Source: UBA10649 sp037130755 (GTDB lineage Bacteria > Actinomycetota > Actinomycetes > S36-B12). Taken from it: DNA of 64,000 nucleotides. Location of the stretch: assembly GCA_037130755.1 (NCBI GenBank), contig JBAXSI010000002.1:113904-177903 (forward strand), given 5' to 3'. Each line of letters opens with the position of its first letter. The first letter of the stretch is position 1. This document shows positions 42,208 through 50,631 of this stretch, in pieces. Made by a program: the position numbers and the translations under genes. The notes under the pieces are model-generated. The model saw nothing but the letters and a program-made list of their open reading frames with translations. It made no database searches and was not told the origin of the DNA.

Positions 42208-43638
42208 GTGACACTCTCCGTCGTAGTCGTGGGCAGCGGCATCAGTGGCCTCTCCACGGCCTACTACCTGCGCCAACTGCTCGGCGACGATGCGGCGGTC
42301 ACCGTGCTCGATCAGGCCCCGGCCCCGGGCGGCAAGATCCGGACGCGGACCTTCGCCGGCCTTCCGGTCGACACCGGTCCCGACGCCTTTCTCTCCCGCG
42401 CGCCGCAGCTCAAGGCGCTCATCGAGTCCCTCGGGCTGTCCGACCAGGTCGTCGGCCCGGCGGCCAGCGGAGCGTTCATCTGGTCCAAGGGCGCACTGCG
42501 TCCGCTGCCTTCGGGTGCCACCTTCGGCCTGCCGGAGAAGTTCCTGCCCCTGGTGCGCAGCGGTCTGATCTCGATGCCCGGCGCCCTGCGCGCCGCGATG
42601 GACGTCGTCCTGCCGCGCACGAAGCGGTCCGACGACCCGACGGTGGAGGAGCTCGTGAGCCCTCGACTGGGCAGCGAGGTCTTCGACCGCATGGTGGAGC
42701 CCCTGCTCGGCGGGGTGCACGCCGGGAGTGCCACGGTGCTCAGCGCGAAGAGCACGGTGCCAGAGATCGTGGCGATGACGAGCGGCAAGCGCAGCATCAT
42801 CATGGCGATGCGCGGTCGCAAGAAGCCTCCGCCGCCCGTGCCCGGCACCAAGCCGACTCCTCCGCTGGTCACCGTCTCCGGCGGGATGACGCGTCTCACG
42901 GAGGCGCTGGTCGCCGCGATCGGACCGGAGAACGTCCTGTCGGGCGTGCGGGTCACTGGCCTGTCGCCTCGCGACGGCGACGGATGGACGATCGCCACCG
43001 ACAGCGGCCGGCTCATCGCAGACCATGTCGTCCTCGCGACGCCTGCGTATGCCGCCGCTGACCTCGTTGCTCCACTCGATGCCGCGCTGCCCGGCCTGCT
43101 CCGGTCGATCCCCTATGTCGACACGGCGGGCGTGGTGCTGGCATTCCGTCGCTCGGAGATCCCCGCGCTCCCGGAGGGCACCGGATACCTGGTGCCGCCG
43201 ATCGAGGGCGAGCTCATCGTCGGCAGCACATGGCTGACCAGCAAGTGGCCCTACCTGGTCAACGACGACGTCGTGGTCATCCGCAGCCTGGTCGGCCGCT
43301 ACGGCGACACCCGCTTCATGACGATGACCGACGAGGAGCTCGTCGACGCCGTGCGCGAGGCACTCGGTCGCACCGTCGGCATCGAGGCCGCTCCGATCGA
43401 GCGGCTCGTGCAGCGCTGGCCCGCCGCGATGCCTCAATACGTGGTCGGCCACGCCGACCGCCTCGAGCGGATCGACGCTGCGCTCGAGCAGCACCCAGGA
43501 CTCCATCTCACCGGGGCCGCCTACCGCGGTGTCGGGCTGGCCGGCTGCGTGGCACAGGGCCACGCACTGGCGACAGCAATCGCCCAGGAATCGATTGCGG
43601 ACGCGTCTGGATCGATTTCGGAAGGAAGCCAACGATGA
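42208..43638 (+). CDS. cgoX: Coproporphyrinogen III oxidase, HemY/CgoX type
   Basis: This 476-aa flavoenzyme oxidises coproporphyrinogen III to coproporphyrin III in the coproporphyrin-dependent heme pathway of Gram-positive bacteria. The FAD-binding dinucleotide fold VVVVGSGISGLSTAYYL opens the protein, followed by APGGKIRT. VDTGPDAFLSR and the C-terminal LHLTGAAYRGVGLAGCV close the FAD site. The start is GTG 42208. The pathway assignment rests on ChdC and CpfC at 46.4-48.2 kb; by sequence alone it would be called protoporphyrinogen oxidase HemY/HemG. Its stop overlaps the radical SAM start (ATGA). Confidence 0.93.
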   Translation: MTLSVVVVGSGISGLSTAYYLRQLLGDDAAVTVLDQAPAPGGKIRTRTFAGLPVDTGPDAFLSRAPQLKALIESLGLSDQVVGPAASGAFIWSKGALRPLPSGATFGLPEKFLPLVRSGLISMPGALRAAMDVVLPRTKRSDDPTVEELVSPRLGSEVFDRMVEPLLGGVHAGSATVLSAKSTVPEIVAMTSGKRSIIMAMRGRKKPPPPVPGTKPTPPLVTVSGGMTRLTEALVAAIGPENVLSGVRVTGLSPRDGDGWTIATDSGRLIADHVVLATPAYAAADLVAPLDAALPGLLRSIPYVDTAGVVLAFRRSEIPALPEGTGYLVPPIEGELIVGSTWLTSKWPYLVNDDVVVIRSLVGRYGDTRFMTMTDEELVDAVREALGRTVGIEAAPIERLVQRWPAAMPQYVVGHADRLERIDAALEQHPGLHLTGAAYRGVGLAGCVAQGHALATAIAQESIADASGSISEGSQR

Positions 43639-44783
43639 CCTCCACCAGCGTGACCCGTCCTCGGGTCCTCGACTACAACCAACGGCCCATGCTGGTGTTC
43701 TGGGAGGTCACTCGGGCCTGCCTGCTGGCCTGTCACCACTGCCGCGCGTCAGCCACGCCCGGGGCACTCCCCGGCGAGTTGAACCTGGCGGAGGGCCGGG
43801 ACCTGATCGACCAGGTCGCGGGCTTCGGTCGGCCGTACCCGATCCTCGTGCTGACGGGTGGTGACTGCCTCCTGCGCCAGGACATCTTCGAGCTCGTCGA
43901 GTACGCAAACGGCCAGGGCATCCCGGTTGCCATGTCGCCGTCGGTCACGCCGCAGCTGACCCCCGAGGCCATTCAGCACATGGTCGACAGCGGCGTGAAG
44001 GCTGTGTCGTTGAGCCTCGACGGAGCCAACGCGGCGACCCACGACGGAGTCCGCGGCATCCCCGGCCACTTCGACAAGACCATCCCTGCCATTCGCGCGC
44101 TCGTGGATGCCGGACTCACCGTCCAGATCAACACCACGGTGATGAGCCGCAACAAGAGCGAGATGGCCGACATCGCGGCGATCGTCCAGGACACCGGCGC
44201 CGATATCTGGGAGGTGTTCTTCCTGGTGCACGTCGGCCGCGGTGAGGACACCGACTCCATGACTCCCGACGAGCACGAGGAGATGTGCCACTTCCTCGTC
44301 GATGCCTCTCACTACAACTTCATCGTGCGCACCGTCGAGGCGCCGTTCTTCCGCCGTGTCGTCGTCGAGCGTCGCGAGCATCCTGACCGCAAGCCCGACG
44401 GCGCCCTCTACCGCTCTCTGGTCGCTCAGTTGGAGGCCGAACTGGGTGAGCCCAACGTGAAGTCGTCGGCCCACACGGCGGCAACGCGTGACGGCAAAGG
44501 CATCGTCTTCGTGGCGCATGACGGACAGGTGTACCCGGCTGGGTTCCTGCCGCTGTCGCTCGGCTCCGTGCGCGACCTGCCGCTGGCAGACATCTATCGC
44601 GACAACCCCGTGCTGCGCAGGATTCGCTCGATGGAGTTCGGCGGCCGTTGCGGTTACTGCGACTTCGCGGACCTGTGCGGTGGATCGCGTGCGCGCGCGT
44701 TCGCGTCGACGGGCGACCCGCTAGCTGAGGACCAGGCCTGCGCCTACCAGCCGCCCGCGAAGCTTGCAGGTGTCAACGAGTAG
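43635..44783 (+). CDS. Radical SAM/SPASM protein linked to heme genes
   Basis: This 382-aa enzyme binds a radical-SAM 4Fe-4S cluster through CLLACHHC near the N-terminus (after VFWEVTRA), with LVLTGGDCLLR as the glycine motif. A C-terminal SPASM-like region has CGYCDFADLC and a later Cys (EDQAC) that can hold auxiliary clusters. It resembles the AhbD/NirJ/PqqE group of heme- or peptide-modifying proteins. ATG 43635 overlaps the cgoX stop. By inference it acts on a tetrapyrrole, perhaps as an oxygen-independent step, but no peptide substrate gene is adjacent and the reaction is unknown. An N-terminal extension to 43230 is not supported. Confidence 0.88.
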   Translation: MTSTSVTRPRVLDYNQRPMLVFWEVTRACLLACHHCRASATPGALPGELNLAEGRDLIDQVAGFGRPYPILVLTGGDCLLRQDIFELVEYANGQGIPVAMSPSVTPQLTPEAIQHMVDSGVKAVSLSLDGANAATHDGVRGIPGHFDKTIPAIRALVDAGLTVQINTTVMSRNKSEMADIAAIVQDTGADIWEVFFLVHVGRGEDTDSMTPDEHEEMCHFLVDASHYNFIVRTVEAPFFRRVVVERREHPDRKPDGALYRSLVAQLEAELGEPNVKSSAHTAATRDGKGIVFVAHDGQVYPAGFLPLSLGSVRDLPLADIYRDNPVLRRIRSMEFGGRCGYCDFADLCGGSRARAFASTGDPLAEDQACAYQPPAKLAGVNE

Positions 44784-44824
44784 GAATGTGCGGCGATCGC
44801 CTCCAGAAGGAAGGCAGCAAGCCC

Positions 44825-45043
44825 GTGCCCACGACGAGGTTGAGCCTGATCAAAGTCGGGGCCCTGGCGATGACGCGAGCGGCACTGGGTCTTGGAGTCG
44901 GCCTGCTCATTGCCGATCGATTGGATGGCGGGACGCGAAGGGCCCTCGGCGTGACCTTGCTCGGCGTTGGGGTCGTCGCAACAGCACCGGTGGTCGTGTG
45001 GATCGTGAAGGGCATCGATTCGCCGGACGTGCCCGTCCAATGA
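44825..45043 (+). CDS. Small two-helix membrane protein
   Basis: This 72-aa protein has two hydrophobic helices (about residues 10-27 and 36-58: ALGVTLLGVGVVATAPVVVWIV) joined by a charged turn (DRLDGGTRR). GAAGGAAGG lies 9 bases before GTG 44825; an ATG at 44786 would add 13 residues. It follows the radical SAM gene by 41 bases, same strand, and may be in its operon. It converges with the DUF222-HNH gene. No family recognised. Confidence 0.6.
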   Translation: MPTTRLSLIKVGALAMTRAALGLGVGLLIADRLDGGTRRALGVTLLGVGVVATAPVVVWIVKGIDSPDVPVQ

Positions 45044-45047
45044 CTTC

Positions 45048-46310
45048 TTAGAAAGGCGGCGGGTCGTGGTCGTATCGGCGGCCCTGCAGGGAGCGCCACG
45101 TACAACTGCCGTCGGCCCGACTCACGGTGATCTGCCAGCTGCCATGGCTCTTGAGTTGATGGTGTCGGGTACACAGTGCGCCGAGGTTCAGCGGGCTGGT
45201 GTGGCCGCCGTCGTCCCACGCGATGGCGTGATCGATCTGGCACCGGTCGGCTCGGCGCCGACAGCCGGGAAAGCGGCACACCTTGTCGCGTGCGACGACG
45301 AAATCGCGCAGGGCTTGAGGTACCGCGTAGGTTCGGCGGCCGTAGTCCAGCAGGTGCCCGGAAAGCGGATCGGTGACCAGGCGGCGCATCGTCACCGCGA
45401 CGTCCGGATCGGCGAGCAGGTCGCGCACCGCTGCGGCCGAAACTGGCCCGGACCCGCGCAACTCGGCGATGCCAGAGTCGGCAGGTGAGCTGTCAATGCT
45501 CGCGTCGCGCAGGGCAGCGAGCGTGGGCAGGTCGATCACGACATCGATATGAGCCTGGATCGTGGCGTCGGGCGACGTCGCGCCACCCAGCACTGCCGCA
45601 GCCAAGGCGTGGACCCGATGCTCGCCGATCGTCCACGACCCTGACTCCGGCGTGGCGGCGGCTGCGGACCTGGTTGTCTTGGCGGCCCTCATGATCTCAG
45701 CCATGACAGCGTGGGCGTGCTCGGTGGTCATGCGCGCCGAGAGGGTCGAGATGCCGTCGAGCTCGTCGACGACCCACACATCGCGAGTGCATCGGGCGCG
45801 CTCCCGCCGCCGCTGTTCGCCCGCGGCGTCGATGGCGAGGACCGCGCGCTTGGCGGCCTGGCGGGTCATCGACAGGGTTCCCCGCCGGGCGACGGGGAGC
45901 ACTCGCCGCATTAGTTCGGCGCATGCCGTGGCGAACGTCTCGGCGTCTTCACCCGCCTCCGCCCAACGGCCGGGGAGTCGCTGAGCTACCTCGGTCAAGA
46001 TGCGGGCATGCTGCGCGGTGATCTCCCCGCTCCGCAGGCAGTCGAGGACCGCGCGAAGTGGGCCGACGAGAAGACGGGCGTCGTCGATTCGTGCCTGCGC
46101 CGTTGGGGGCGCCCACCGCAGTGCAGCCGCGACTTCCTCCCTGACCGCGTCCTCGATCCTGATGCTTCGCTCGTCGTCGCGGTCGGTGCCCAGAATCAGG
46201 TACTCGTCCACGTGGGGCTTGGACGAGGCGACGTCGACGAGCACCTCGGCCTGGCGGGCGTAGAGCCCAGCCAGTTGCCGCTCGATGTCTTGCAGTGCCG
46301 CTATCGACAT
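45048..46310 (-). CDS. DUF222-HNH endonuclease domain protein (13E12 type)
   Basis: This 420-aa protein has the DUF222 region (about residues 20-330, for example GEITAQHARILTEVAQRL and RARCTRDVWVVDELDGIST) and a C-terminal HNH nuclease motif: CRFPGCRRRADRCQIDH, WDDGGHTSPLNLGALCTRHH. Such proteins are multicopy in many actinobacteria (the 13E12 repeat family of mycobacteria), and their role is unknown. ATG 46310 has no ribosome site but TAGAGT lies 6 bases upstream. No intron or IS boundary is visible around it. The gene interrupts the heme region, lying between the cgoX group and cpfC. Confidence 0.93.
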   Translation of the reverse strand: MSIAALQDIERQLAGLYARQAEVLVDVASSKPHVDEYLILGTDRDDERSIRIEDAVREEVAAALRWAPPTAQARIDDARLLVGPLRAVLDCLRSGEITAQHARILTEVAQRLPGRWAEAGEDAETFATACAELMRRVLPVARRGTLSMTRQAAKRAVLAIDAAGEQRRRERARCTRDVWVVDELDGISTLSARMTTEHAHAVMAEIMRAAKTTRSAAAATPESGSWTIGEHRVHALAAAVLGGATSPDATIQAHIDVVIDLPTLAALRDASIDSSPADSGIAELRGSGPVSAAAVRDLLADPDVAVTMRRLVTDPLSGHLLDYGRRTYAVPQALRDFVVARDKVCRFPGCRRRADRCQIDHAIAWDDGGHTSPLNLGALCTRHHQLKSHGSWQITVSRADGSCTWRSLQGRRYDHDPPPF

Positions 46311-46316
46311 GCCCTC

Positions 46317-46322
46317 ACTCTA
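46317..46322 (-). promoter_or_regulatory. Candidate -10 box (TAGAGT), leaderless, for the DUF222-HNH gene
   Basis: TAGAGT fits TANNNT and ends 6 bases before ATG 46310. No Shine-Dalgarno sequence is present. Confidence 0.4.
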
Positions 46323-46383
46323 GGGAGGGGGTCTGACATCCAGACGGCTAGAAAACCCTTATCCACAAAGGGATTATCTGGAA

Positions 46384-47454
46384 TCAACTGCAGCCAGGAA
46401 CGACATCGAGTGCGGCCCGTGCGTTCACGCAGCACTCGGGGGAGCACAGTCCTGTCCACAGCGGTCCACGAGTGGAGGATCGTTCCTTGATCGCGTTCTC
46501 GACGACGTCGACAAGGCCCGCGACGAAGGGCGGCGACGTGCCGGCCGTCGGCACCCGGGTGAAGTCGAGGCCGAGTTCGGCCGCGGTCTGGCGCGCCTGC
46601 GTGTCGAGGTCCCAGATCACCTCGATGTGATCGGAGATGAAGCCGATGGGCACGAGGACGACGGACGCGACGCCGTCAGCGGCGGCGACGCGGAGGGCGT
46701 CGTTGATGTCGGGCTCGAGCCAAGGCATCGTCGGCGGTCCCGAGCGCGACTGGTAGACGAGCGACCACGGGGGAGTCGGATCGAAGCGGGCGGCGACGGC
46801 AGCCATCAAGTCGGCAGCCACTTCGAGGTGCTGGTCCACGTACTGCTGCGTCGACGCGCCGGTCTGAGGTCCGGATGCGGCCACCATCGAATCGGGGATC
46901 GAGTGGGTGGTGAAGAACACGTGCAGTCCGTGGAGGGAGCCGCGCTGCTCCACGACCATCGCAAGTGCGTCGACGAGTCCGGGCGCCATCGCCTCCGCGA
47001 ACCCGGGTAGGTCGCCGACCGGCGAGATCTTCTCGACGGCAAGAACCTGGTTGAGCTGCGTCTGACTCAACGCCCTCGCGAGATCCTCGCGATACTGCCG
47101 GCAGCCGGAGTAGGACGAGTAGGCGCTCGTGGGGATCGCGAGAACGCGCTGGTGCCCGTCCTCGTGGATCTCGCTCAGGACGTCGGCGAAGTACGGCGGT
47201 GAGTTCCGATTGCCCAGGTAGAGAGGGAGGTCGAGCTCCCGTGCCGAGAGTTCGGCTCGCAGGGCCTCCGCGAGAGCGCGGTTCTGGGCATTGATGGGAC
47301 TGACACCGCCGAGGGTCAGGTAGTGCTGCCCGACCTCGAGGAGTCGCTCGGGCGGGATGCCGCGGCCTGCGGTGACGCGCTCAAGAAAGGGAACGACGTC
47401 ATCGACCCCTTCCGGCCCGCCGAAGCACGCGAGGAGAAGGGCGTCGAACGTCAT
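46384..47454 (-). CDS. cpfC: Coproporphyrin III ferrochelatase
   Basis: This 356-aa enzyme inserts Fe2+ into coproporphyrin III (formerly called HemH). Key blocks are LLACFGGPEG, NRNSPPYFADVL, YSSYSGCRQY, VFFTTHSIPDSM (catalytic His) and VPIGFISDHIEVIWDLD (second acidic/His site). The C-terminus GLCSPECC and PGC provides four Cys, consistent with the [2Fe-2S] cluster known from actinobacterial ferrochelatases. The ATG at 47454 overlaps the chdC stop (ATGA), so the two are coupled; a longer frame upstream is not supported. It is the last gene of the hemE-chdC-cpfC group. Confidence 0.95.
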   Translation of the reverse strand: MTFDALLLACFGGPEGVDDVVPFLERVTAGRGIPPERLLEVGQHYLTLGGVSPINAQNRALAEALRAELSARELDLPLYLGNRNSPPYFADVLSEIHEDGHQRVLAIPTSAYSSYSGCRQYREDLARALSQTQLNQVLAVEKISPVGDLPGFAEAMAPGLVDALAMVVEQRGSLHGLHVFFTTHSIPDSMVAASGPQTGASTQQYVDQHLEVAADLMAAVAARFDPTPPWSLVYQSRSGPPTMPWLEPDINDALRVAAADGVASVVLVPIGFISDHIEVIWDLDTQARQTAAELGLDFTRVPTAGTSPPFVAGLVDVVENAIKERSSTRGPLWTGLCSPECCVNARAALDVVPGCS

Positions 47455-48167
47455 CGGATGACGTCGGCCGCACCGGTGATCGGGATGCGACGACCGGTGT
47501 AGAAGGGGATCTCCTCGCGCACGTGGCGTCGGGCATCGGTGTAGCGCATGTCGCGCATCATGTCGACGAGGTCGTGCAGCACGGGTGACTCGAGCGCGAG
47601 CACCCACTCGTAGTCGCCGAGTGCGAACGATGCCACGGTGTTCGACTGGACCTCTGTGTAGTCCCGACCCTTCATCCCATGCTCGGTGAGCATGCGGCGA
47701 CGCTCGTCCTCCGGCAGCAGATACCACTCGTAGGAGCGCACGAACGGGTACACGCACAGCCAGTCGAGCGGGTCCTTCCCCGACATGAATGCGGGGACGT
47801 GGCCGCGGTTGAATTCCGCGGGCCGATGCATCGCCATGCCGGACCAGACCATGGACGTCGATGCCCCGGCCGCAGTGCGGCGGAAGTCGCGCAATGCGTG
47901 CTGGAGGCCTTCAGCGGTGGGGCCGTGCAGCCAGAGCATGAGGTCGGCGTTGTCGCGCAGGCCCGAGACGTCGTAGGCCCCCCGAAGGACGATGTCTTGC
48001 TCCGCGAGTGCGTCGGCCCAGCCCTGGAGTTCCTTGGCAGCCACGTCGGGATCAGCGTCGAGCCCGCCGCTGCGGGCGAAGACCGTCCAGACGGTGTAGC
48101 GGATGGTCTCGTTGATCTCGCGGGCCGTGACGCGCTTCGCCTCGTCCGCGGTGGTCGCGTCGGTCAT
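47451..48167 (-). CDS. chdC: Coproheme decarboxylase
   Basis: This 238-aa enzyme (formerly HemQ) uses peroxide to decarboxylate coproheme to heme b, the final step. The chlorite-dismutase-like fold shows YPFVRSYEWYLL (Y140, the catalytic-type Tyr) and RMLTEHG with H163 as the probable iron ligand. YTVWTVFAR near the N-terminus is typical of the actinobacterial clade. GAGGAG lies 8 bases before ATG 48167. It overlaps cpfC at its 3' end and follows hemE by 27 bases, so the three are one operon. It fixes the pathway as coproporphyrin-dependent. Confidence 0.96.
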   Translation of the reverse strand: MTDATTADEAKRVTAREINETIRYTVWTVFARSGGLDADPDVAAKELQGWADALAEQDIVLRGAYDVSGLRDNADLMLWLHGPTAEGLQHALRDFRRTAAGASTSMVWSGMAMHRPAEFNRGHVPAFMSGKDPLDWLCVYPFVRSYEWYLLPEDERRRMLTEHGMKGRDYTEVQSNTVASFALGDYEWVLALESPVLHDLVDMMRDMRYTDARRHVREEIPFYTGRRIPITGAADVIR

Positions 48168-48194
48168 CTGTTCTCCTCGTGCCGGATGCGGCGG

Positions 48195-49253
48195 TCAGGC
48201 GTCGAGCTCGCCGTGGGCGAGCGATACGACACGGGTGATGATCTCAGGGTCGGCCTCGGGCGGCACGCCGTGGCCGAGGTTCAGGACGTGGCTGCGGGCG
48301 CCCTTGCCCTTCTCGATGACGTCGAGGACGTGAGCGCTCAGCACGGGCCACGGCGCGAGCAGAAGTGCCGGGTCGATGTTGCCCTGCACGGGAACGTCCG
48401 ATCCGAGCCTTGCGATGGCGACATCGAGCGGCGTCCGGTCGTCGACGCCCATGACGTCGGCGCCGCAGTCGTGCATGGCGACCAGCAGCTCGGAGGTCTT
48501 CGTGCCGAAGTGCACTCGCGGTACGCCGAGGTCGGCGACGTTGTCGAAGACGGCCTTCGAGTGCGGGGCCGCGTAGGTGAGGTAGTCGGGCAGGGAGAGG
48601 GCGCCGGCCCACGAGTCGAACAGCTGGATGGCGCTGGCCCCGGCCATGACCTGGGCGCGGAGGAACGTCGATGTCGTCCGCGCTGTCCAGGCGAGCAGCG
48701 CATGCCAGGTGTCGGGGTCGGCGTGCATGAGGGCCTTGGTGTGGAGGTGGTCCCGTGAGGGCTTCCCCTCGACGAGGTAGGAGGCCAACGTGAACGGTGC
48801 GCCGGCGAACCCGATGAGCGGTGTCGTGTCGAGCTGGTCGACGCAGATGCCGATCGCTTCCTGGATCGGCGCCAGACTGGCGGGATCGAGCTCAGGCAGC
48901 GCGTCCACCTCGGCGCGCGTGCGAATCGCTGAGCCCATGACCGGGCCTACGCCAGGAGCGATGTCCACGTCGACGCCCGCGAGCTTCAGCGGCACGACGA
49001 TGTCGCTGAAGAAGATGGCGGCATCGACGCGGTGTCTACGCACCGGCTGGAGTGTGATCTCGGCCGCGAGGTCGGGCCGCAAGCATGATTCGAGCATCGC
49101 CGTGCCCTCGCGAGCGGCTCGGTACTCGGGCAGTGAACGTCCGGCCTGCCGCATGAACCACACCGGCAGCTGCTCGGGGCGCTCGCCGCGATAGGCGCGG
49201 ATCAGCGGGGACTCAGCCGTGCGTGATGAAGGATGGTCAAGGGGGAGGGGCAC
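48195..49253 (-). CDS. hemE: Uroporphyrinogen III decarboxylase
   Basis: This 352-aa enzyme converts uroporphyrinogen III to coproporphyrinogen III. The family signature PVWFMRQAGRSLPEYR lies near the N-terminus, with IFFSDIVVPLKLAGVDV, GFAGAPFTLASYLVEG and FDSWAGALS in order. Length is normal. The GTG at 49253 has no ribosome site; TAACGT ends 6 bases upstream, so the mRNA is probably leaderless. It is divergent from hemA across 130 bases. It is first of the hemE-chdC-cpfC operon, which links the middle and last steps of the pathway. Confidence 0.97.
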   Translation of the reverse strand: MPLPLDHPSSRTAESPLIRAYRGERPEQLPVWFMRQAGRSLPEYRAAREGTAMLESCLRPDLAAEITLQPVRRHRVDAAIFFSDIVVPLKLAGVDVDIAPGVGPVMGSAIRTRAEVDALPELDPASLAPIQEAIGICVDQLDTTPLIGFAGAPFTLASYLVEGKPSRDHLHTKALMHADPDTWHALLAWTARTTSTFLRAQVMAGASAIQLFDSWAGALSLPDYLTYAAPHSKAVFDNVADLGVPRVHFGTKTSELLVAMHDCGADVMGVDDRTPLDVAIARLGSDVPVQGNIDPALLLAPWPVLSAHVLDVIEKGKGARSHVLNLGHGVPPEADPEIITRVVSLAHGELDA

Positions 49254-49259
49254 CCGGTC

Positions 49260-49265
49260 ACGTTA
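49260..49265 (-). promoter_or_regulatory. Candidate -10 box (TAACGT), leaderless hemE
   Basis: TAACGT fits TANNNT and ends 6 bases before the hemE GTG. The AGGAGG nearby at 49269-49274 is on the other strand and does not serve hemE. Confidence 0.5.
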
Positions 49266-49369
49266 GCAGGAGGTAAGAACACGCGCCCGTGGCGGAACTG
49301 TTGCCTCTGAAGGACGTTTGCCGACGCACTGACGGTCTTTGGTCATCCTTGCGCGGCCTCGGCGGCTGT

Positions 49370-49375
49370 TAGCAT
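49370..49375 (+). promoter_or_regulatory. Candidate -10 box (TAGCAT), leaderless hemA
   Basis: TAGCAT, within TTAGCAT, ends 8 bases before the hemA ATG, which has no Shine-Dalgarno sequence. A possible -35 (CTTGCG-like) lies around 49348, poorly matched. Confidence 0.5.
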
Positions 49376-49383
49376 CCCTGATC

Positions 49384-50631
49384 ATGGGCCTTGCACTAGT
49401 GGGCGTGAGTCATCACGATGTCCCGCTCTCCCTGTTGGACGACATCAGCCGATCCGCTGCGTCGTTGCCCGAGGATCTGGTTCGTGAGCCGCACGCTGGA
49501 GTCTCCGGTGCTGTCCTGCTCTCGACATGCAATCGGGTCGAGCTCTACATCGATGCTGAAGACACGCGTCGCGCTGCCGAGGCCGTCCAGAAGATGTTCG
49601 TCAAGCGGCTTGAGATGGAAGTCGACGTAGACGTCCTCGCCCCCAGAGTCGGAACCGATGTTGCCCGTCACCTGTTCTCCGTGGCTGCGGGCCTTGAGTC
49701 GATGGTGGTCGGCGAGGACGAGGTGTCCGGGCAGGTGCGTCGCGCCCTCACCCGCGCTCGCACCGACAAGACCACGTCTTCGTCCCTCGAGCGCCTGTTC
49801 CAGGCGGCAGCTGCCACCCACAAGCAGGTGACTGCCAACACCGGGCTCGGGGCTGCTGGCAGGTCGATCGCGTCGGTCGCACTGGATCTGGTGGAGTCCG
49901 AGGGCGAGAGCATCGCCGGACGCCCGGTCCTGCTCATCGGCACGGGGTCGTTCGCACGGGTCGTGCACGCCACGCTGATGAAGCGCGGTGCCGAGCCGCC
50001 CATGGTCTACTCCAGCAGCGGTCGGGCCAAGCGCTTCGTCGAGAGCCACGGCGGCACGCCCATCACGACTTCGGAGCTCTTCACCGCACTGGAGAAGGCC
50101 GAACTGGTCGTCTCGTGCAGTGGCGCCCCGCATCCGGTGCTCGATGCCAACACCTTGGCGATGGTCACGCAGAACCGGGTGCGTCCGCTCCCGGTCCTCG
50201 ACCTTGCCCTGACCCAGGACGTCGAGGACGAGGCGCGCTCACTCACGAGCGTGCGGATCATCGACCTCGACTTCATCTCCCGCCATGCCCCCGCCGAGCA
50301 CACCGAGGCAATCACCCGCGCACAGCGCATGGTCAATGAGGCGGTCGAGAGCTTCGGTCAGCGCGAGGCCGGACGTAGCGCCGACGCGGTGGTTGTCGCG
50401 CTGCGTAAGCACGTCCGCGAGGTGATGGAGCGCGAGCGCACCCGTGCCCAGACGCGACTGTCGCCCGAGGCCGCCGGCGCGGTCGAGGAGGCCCTGCACA
50501 GGTTCGTCGGTGAGCTCCTCCACGAGCCGACGATCCGCGCCCGCGAGTACACCCGCGAGGGACTGATCGACGAGTTCGAGAACGCTGTGCACGTCATGTT
50601 TGGCATCGATGCCAGCATGCCCCCGTCATGA
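49384..50631 (+). CDS. hemA: Glutamyl-tRNA reductase
   Basis: This 415-aa enzyme reduces glutamyl-tRNA with NADPH to glutamate-1-semialdehyde, the first committed step. The nucleophile is C49 in LLSTCNRVELY. SMVVGEDEVSGQVRRAL, the NADPH-binding VLLIGTGSFARVVHA (Ser in place of a usual Gly) and the C-terminal helical dimerisation region (about 320-410) follow. ATG 49384 is preferred, since GVSHHDVPLSLLD is the family start. It opens the operon hemA-hemC-hemD-hemB-hemL, each joined by overlap or a 1-base gap. The absence of a leader would exclude a leader-encoded riboswitch here. Confidence 0.97.
   Translation: MGLALVGVSHHDVPLSLLDDISRSAASLPEDLVREPHAGVSGAVLLSTCNRVELYIDAEDTRRAAEAVQKMFVKRLEMEVDVDVLAPRVGTDVARHLFSVAAGLESMVVGEDEVSGQVRRALTRARTDKTTSSSLERLFQAAAATHKQVTANTGLGAAGRSIASVALDLVESEGESIAGRPVLLIGTGSFARVVHATLMKRGAEPPMVYSSSGRAKRFVESHGGTPITTSELFTALEKAELVVSCSGAPHPVLDANTLAMVTQNRVRPLPVLDLALTQDVEDEARSLTSVRIIDLDFISRHAPAEHTEAITRAQRMVNEAVESFGQREAGRSADAVVVALRKHVREVMERERTRAQTRLSPEAAGAVEEALHRFVGELLHEPTIRAREYTREGLIDEFENAVHVMFGIDASMPPS

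Noticed and set aside
43230..43634. N-terminal extension of the radical SAM frame
   Set aside because: It lies inside cgoX in another frame, is Arg-rich, and the ATG at 43635 overlaps the cgoX stop in the usual ATGA way.
45048..46310. HNH gene as part of a mobile intron, intein or insertion sequence
   Set aside because: DUF222-HNH proteins of this type are stand-alone chromosomal genes; no terminal repeats, target duplication or split host gene is seen.
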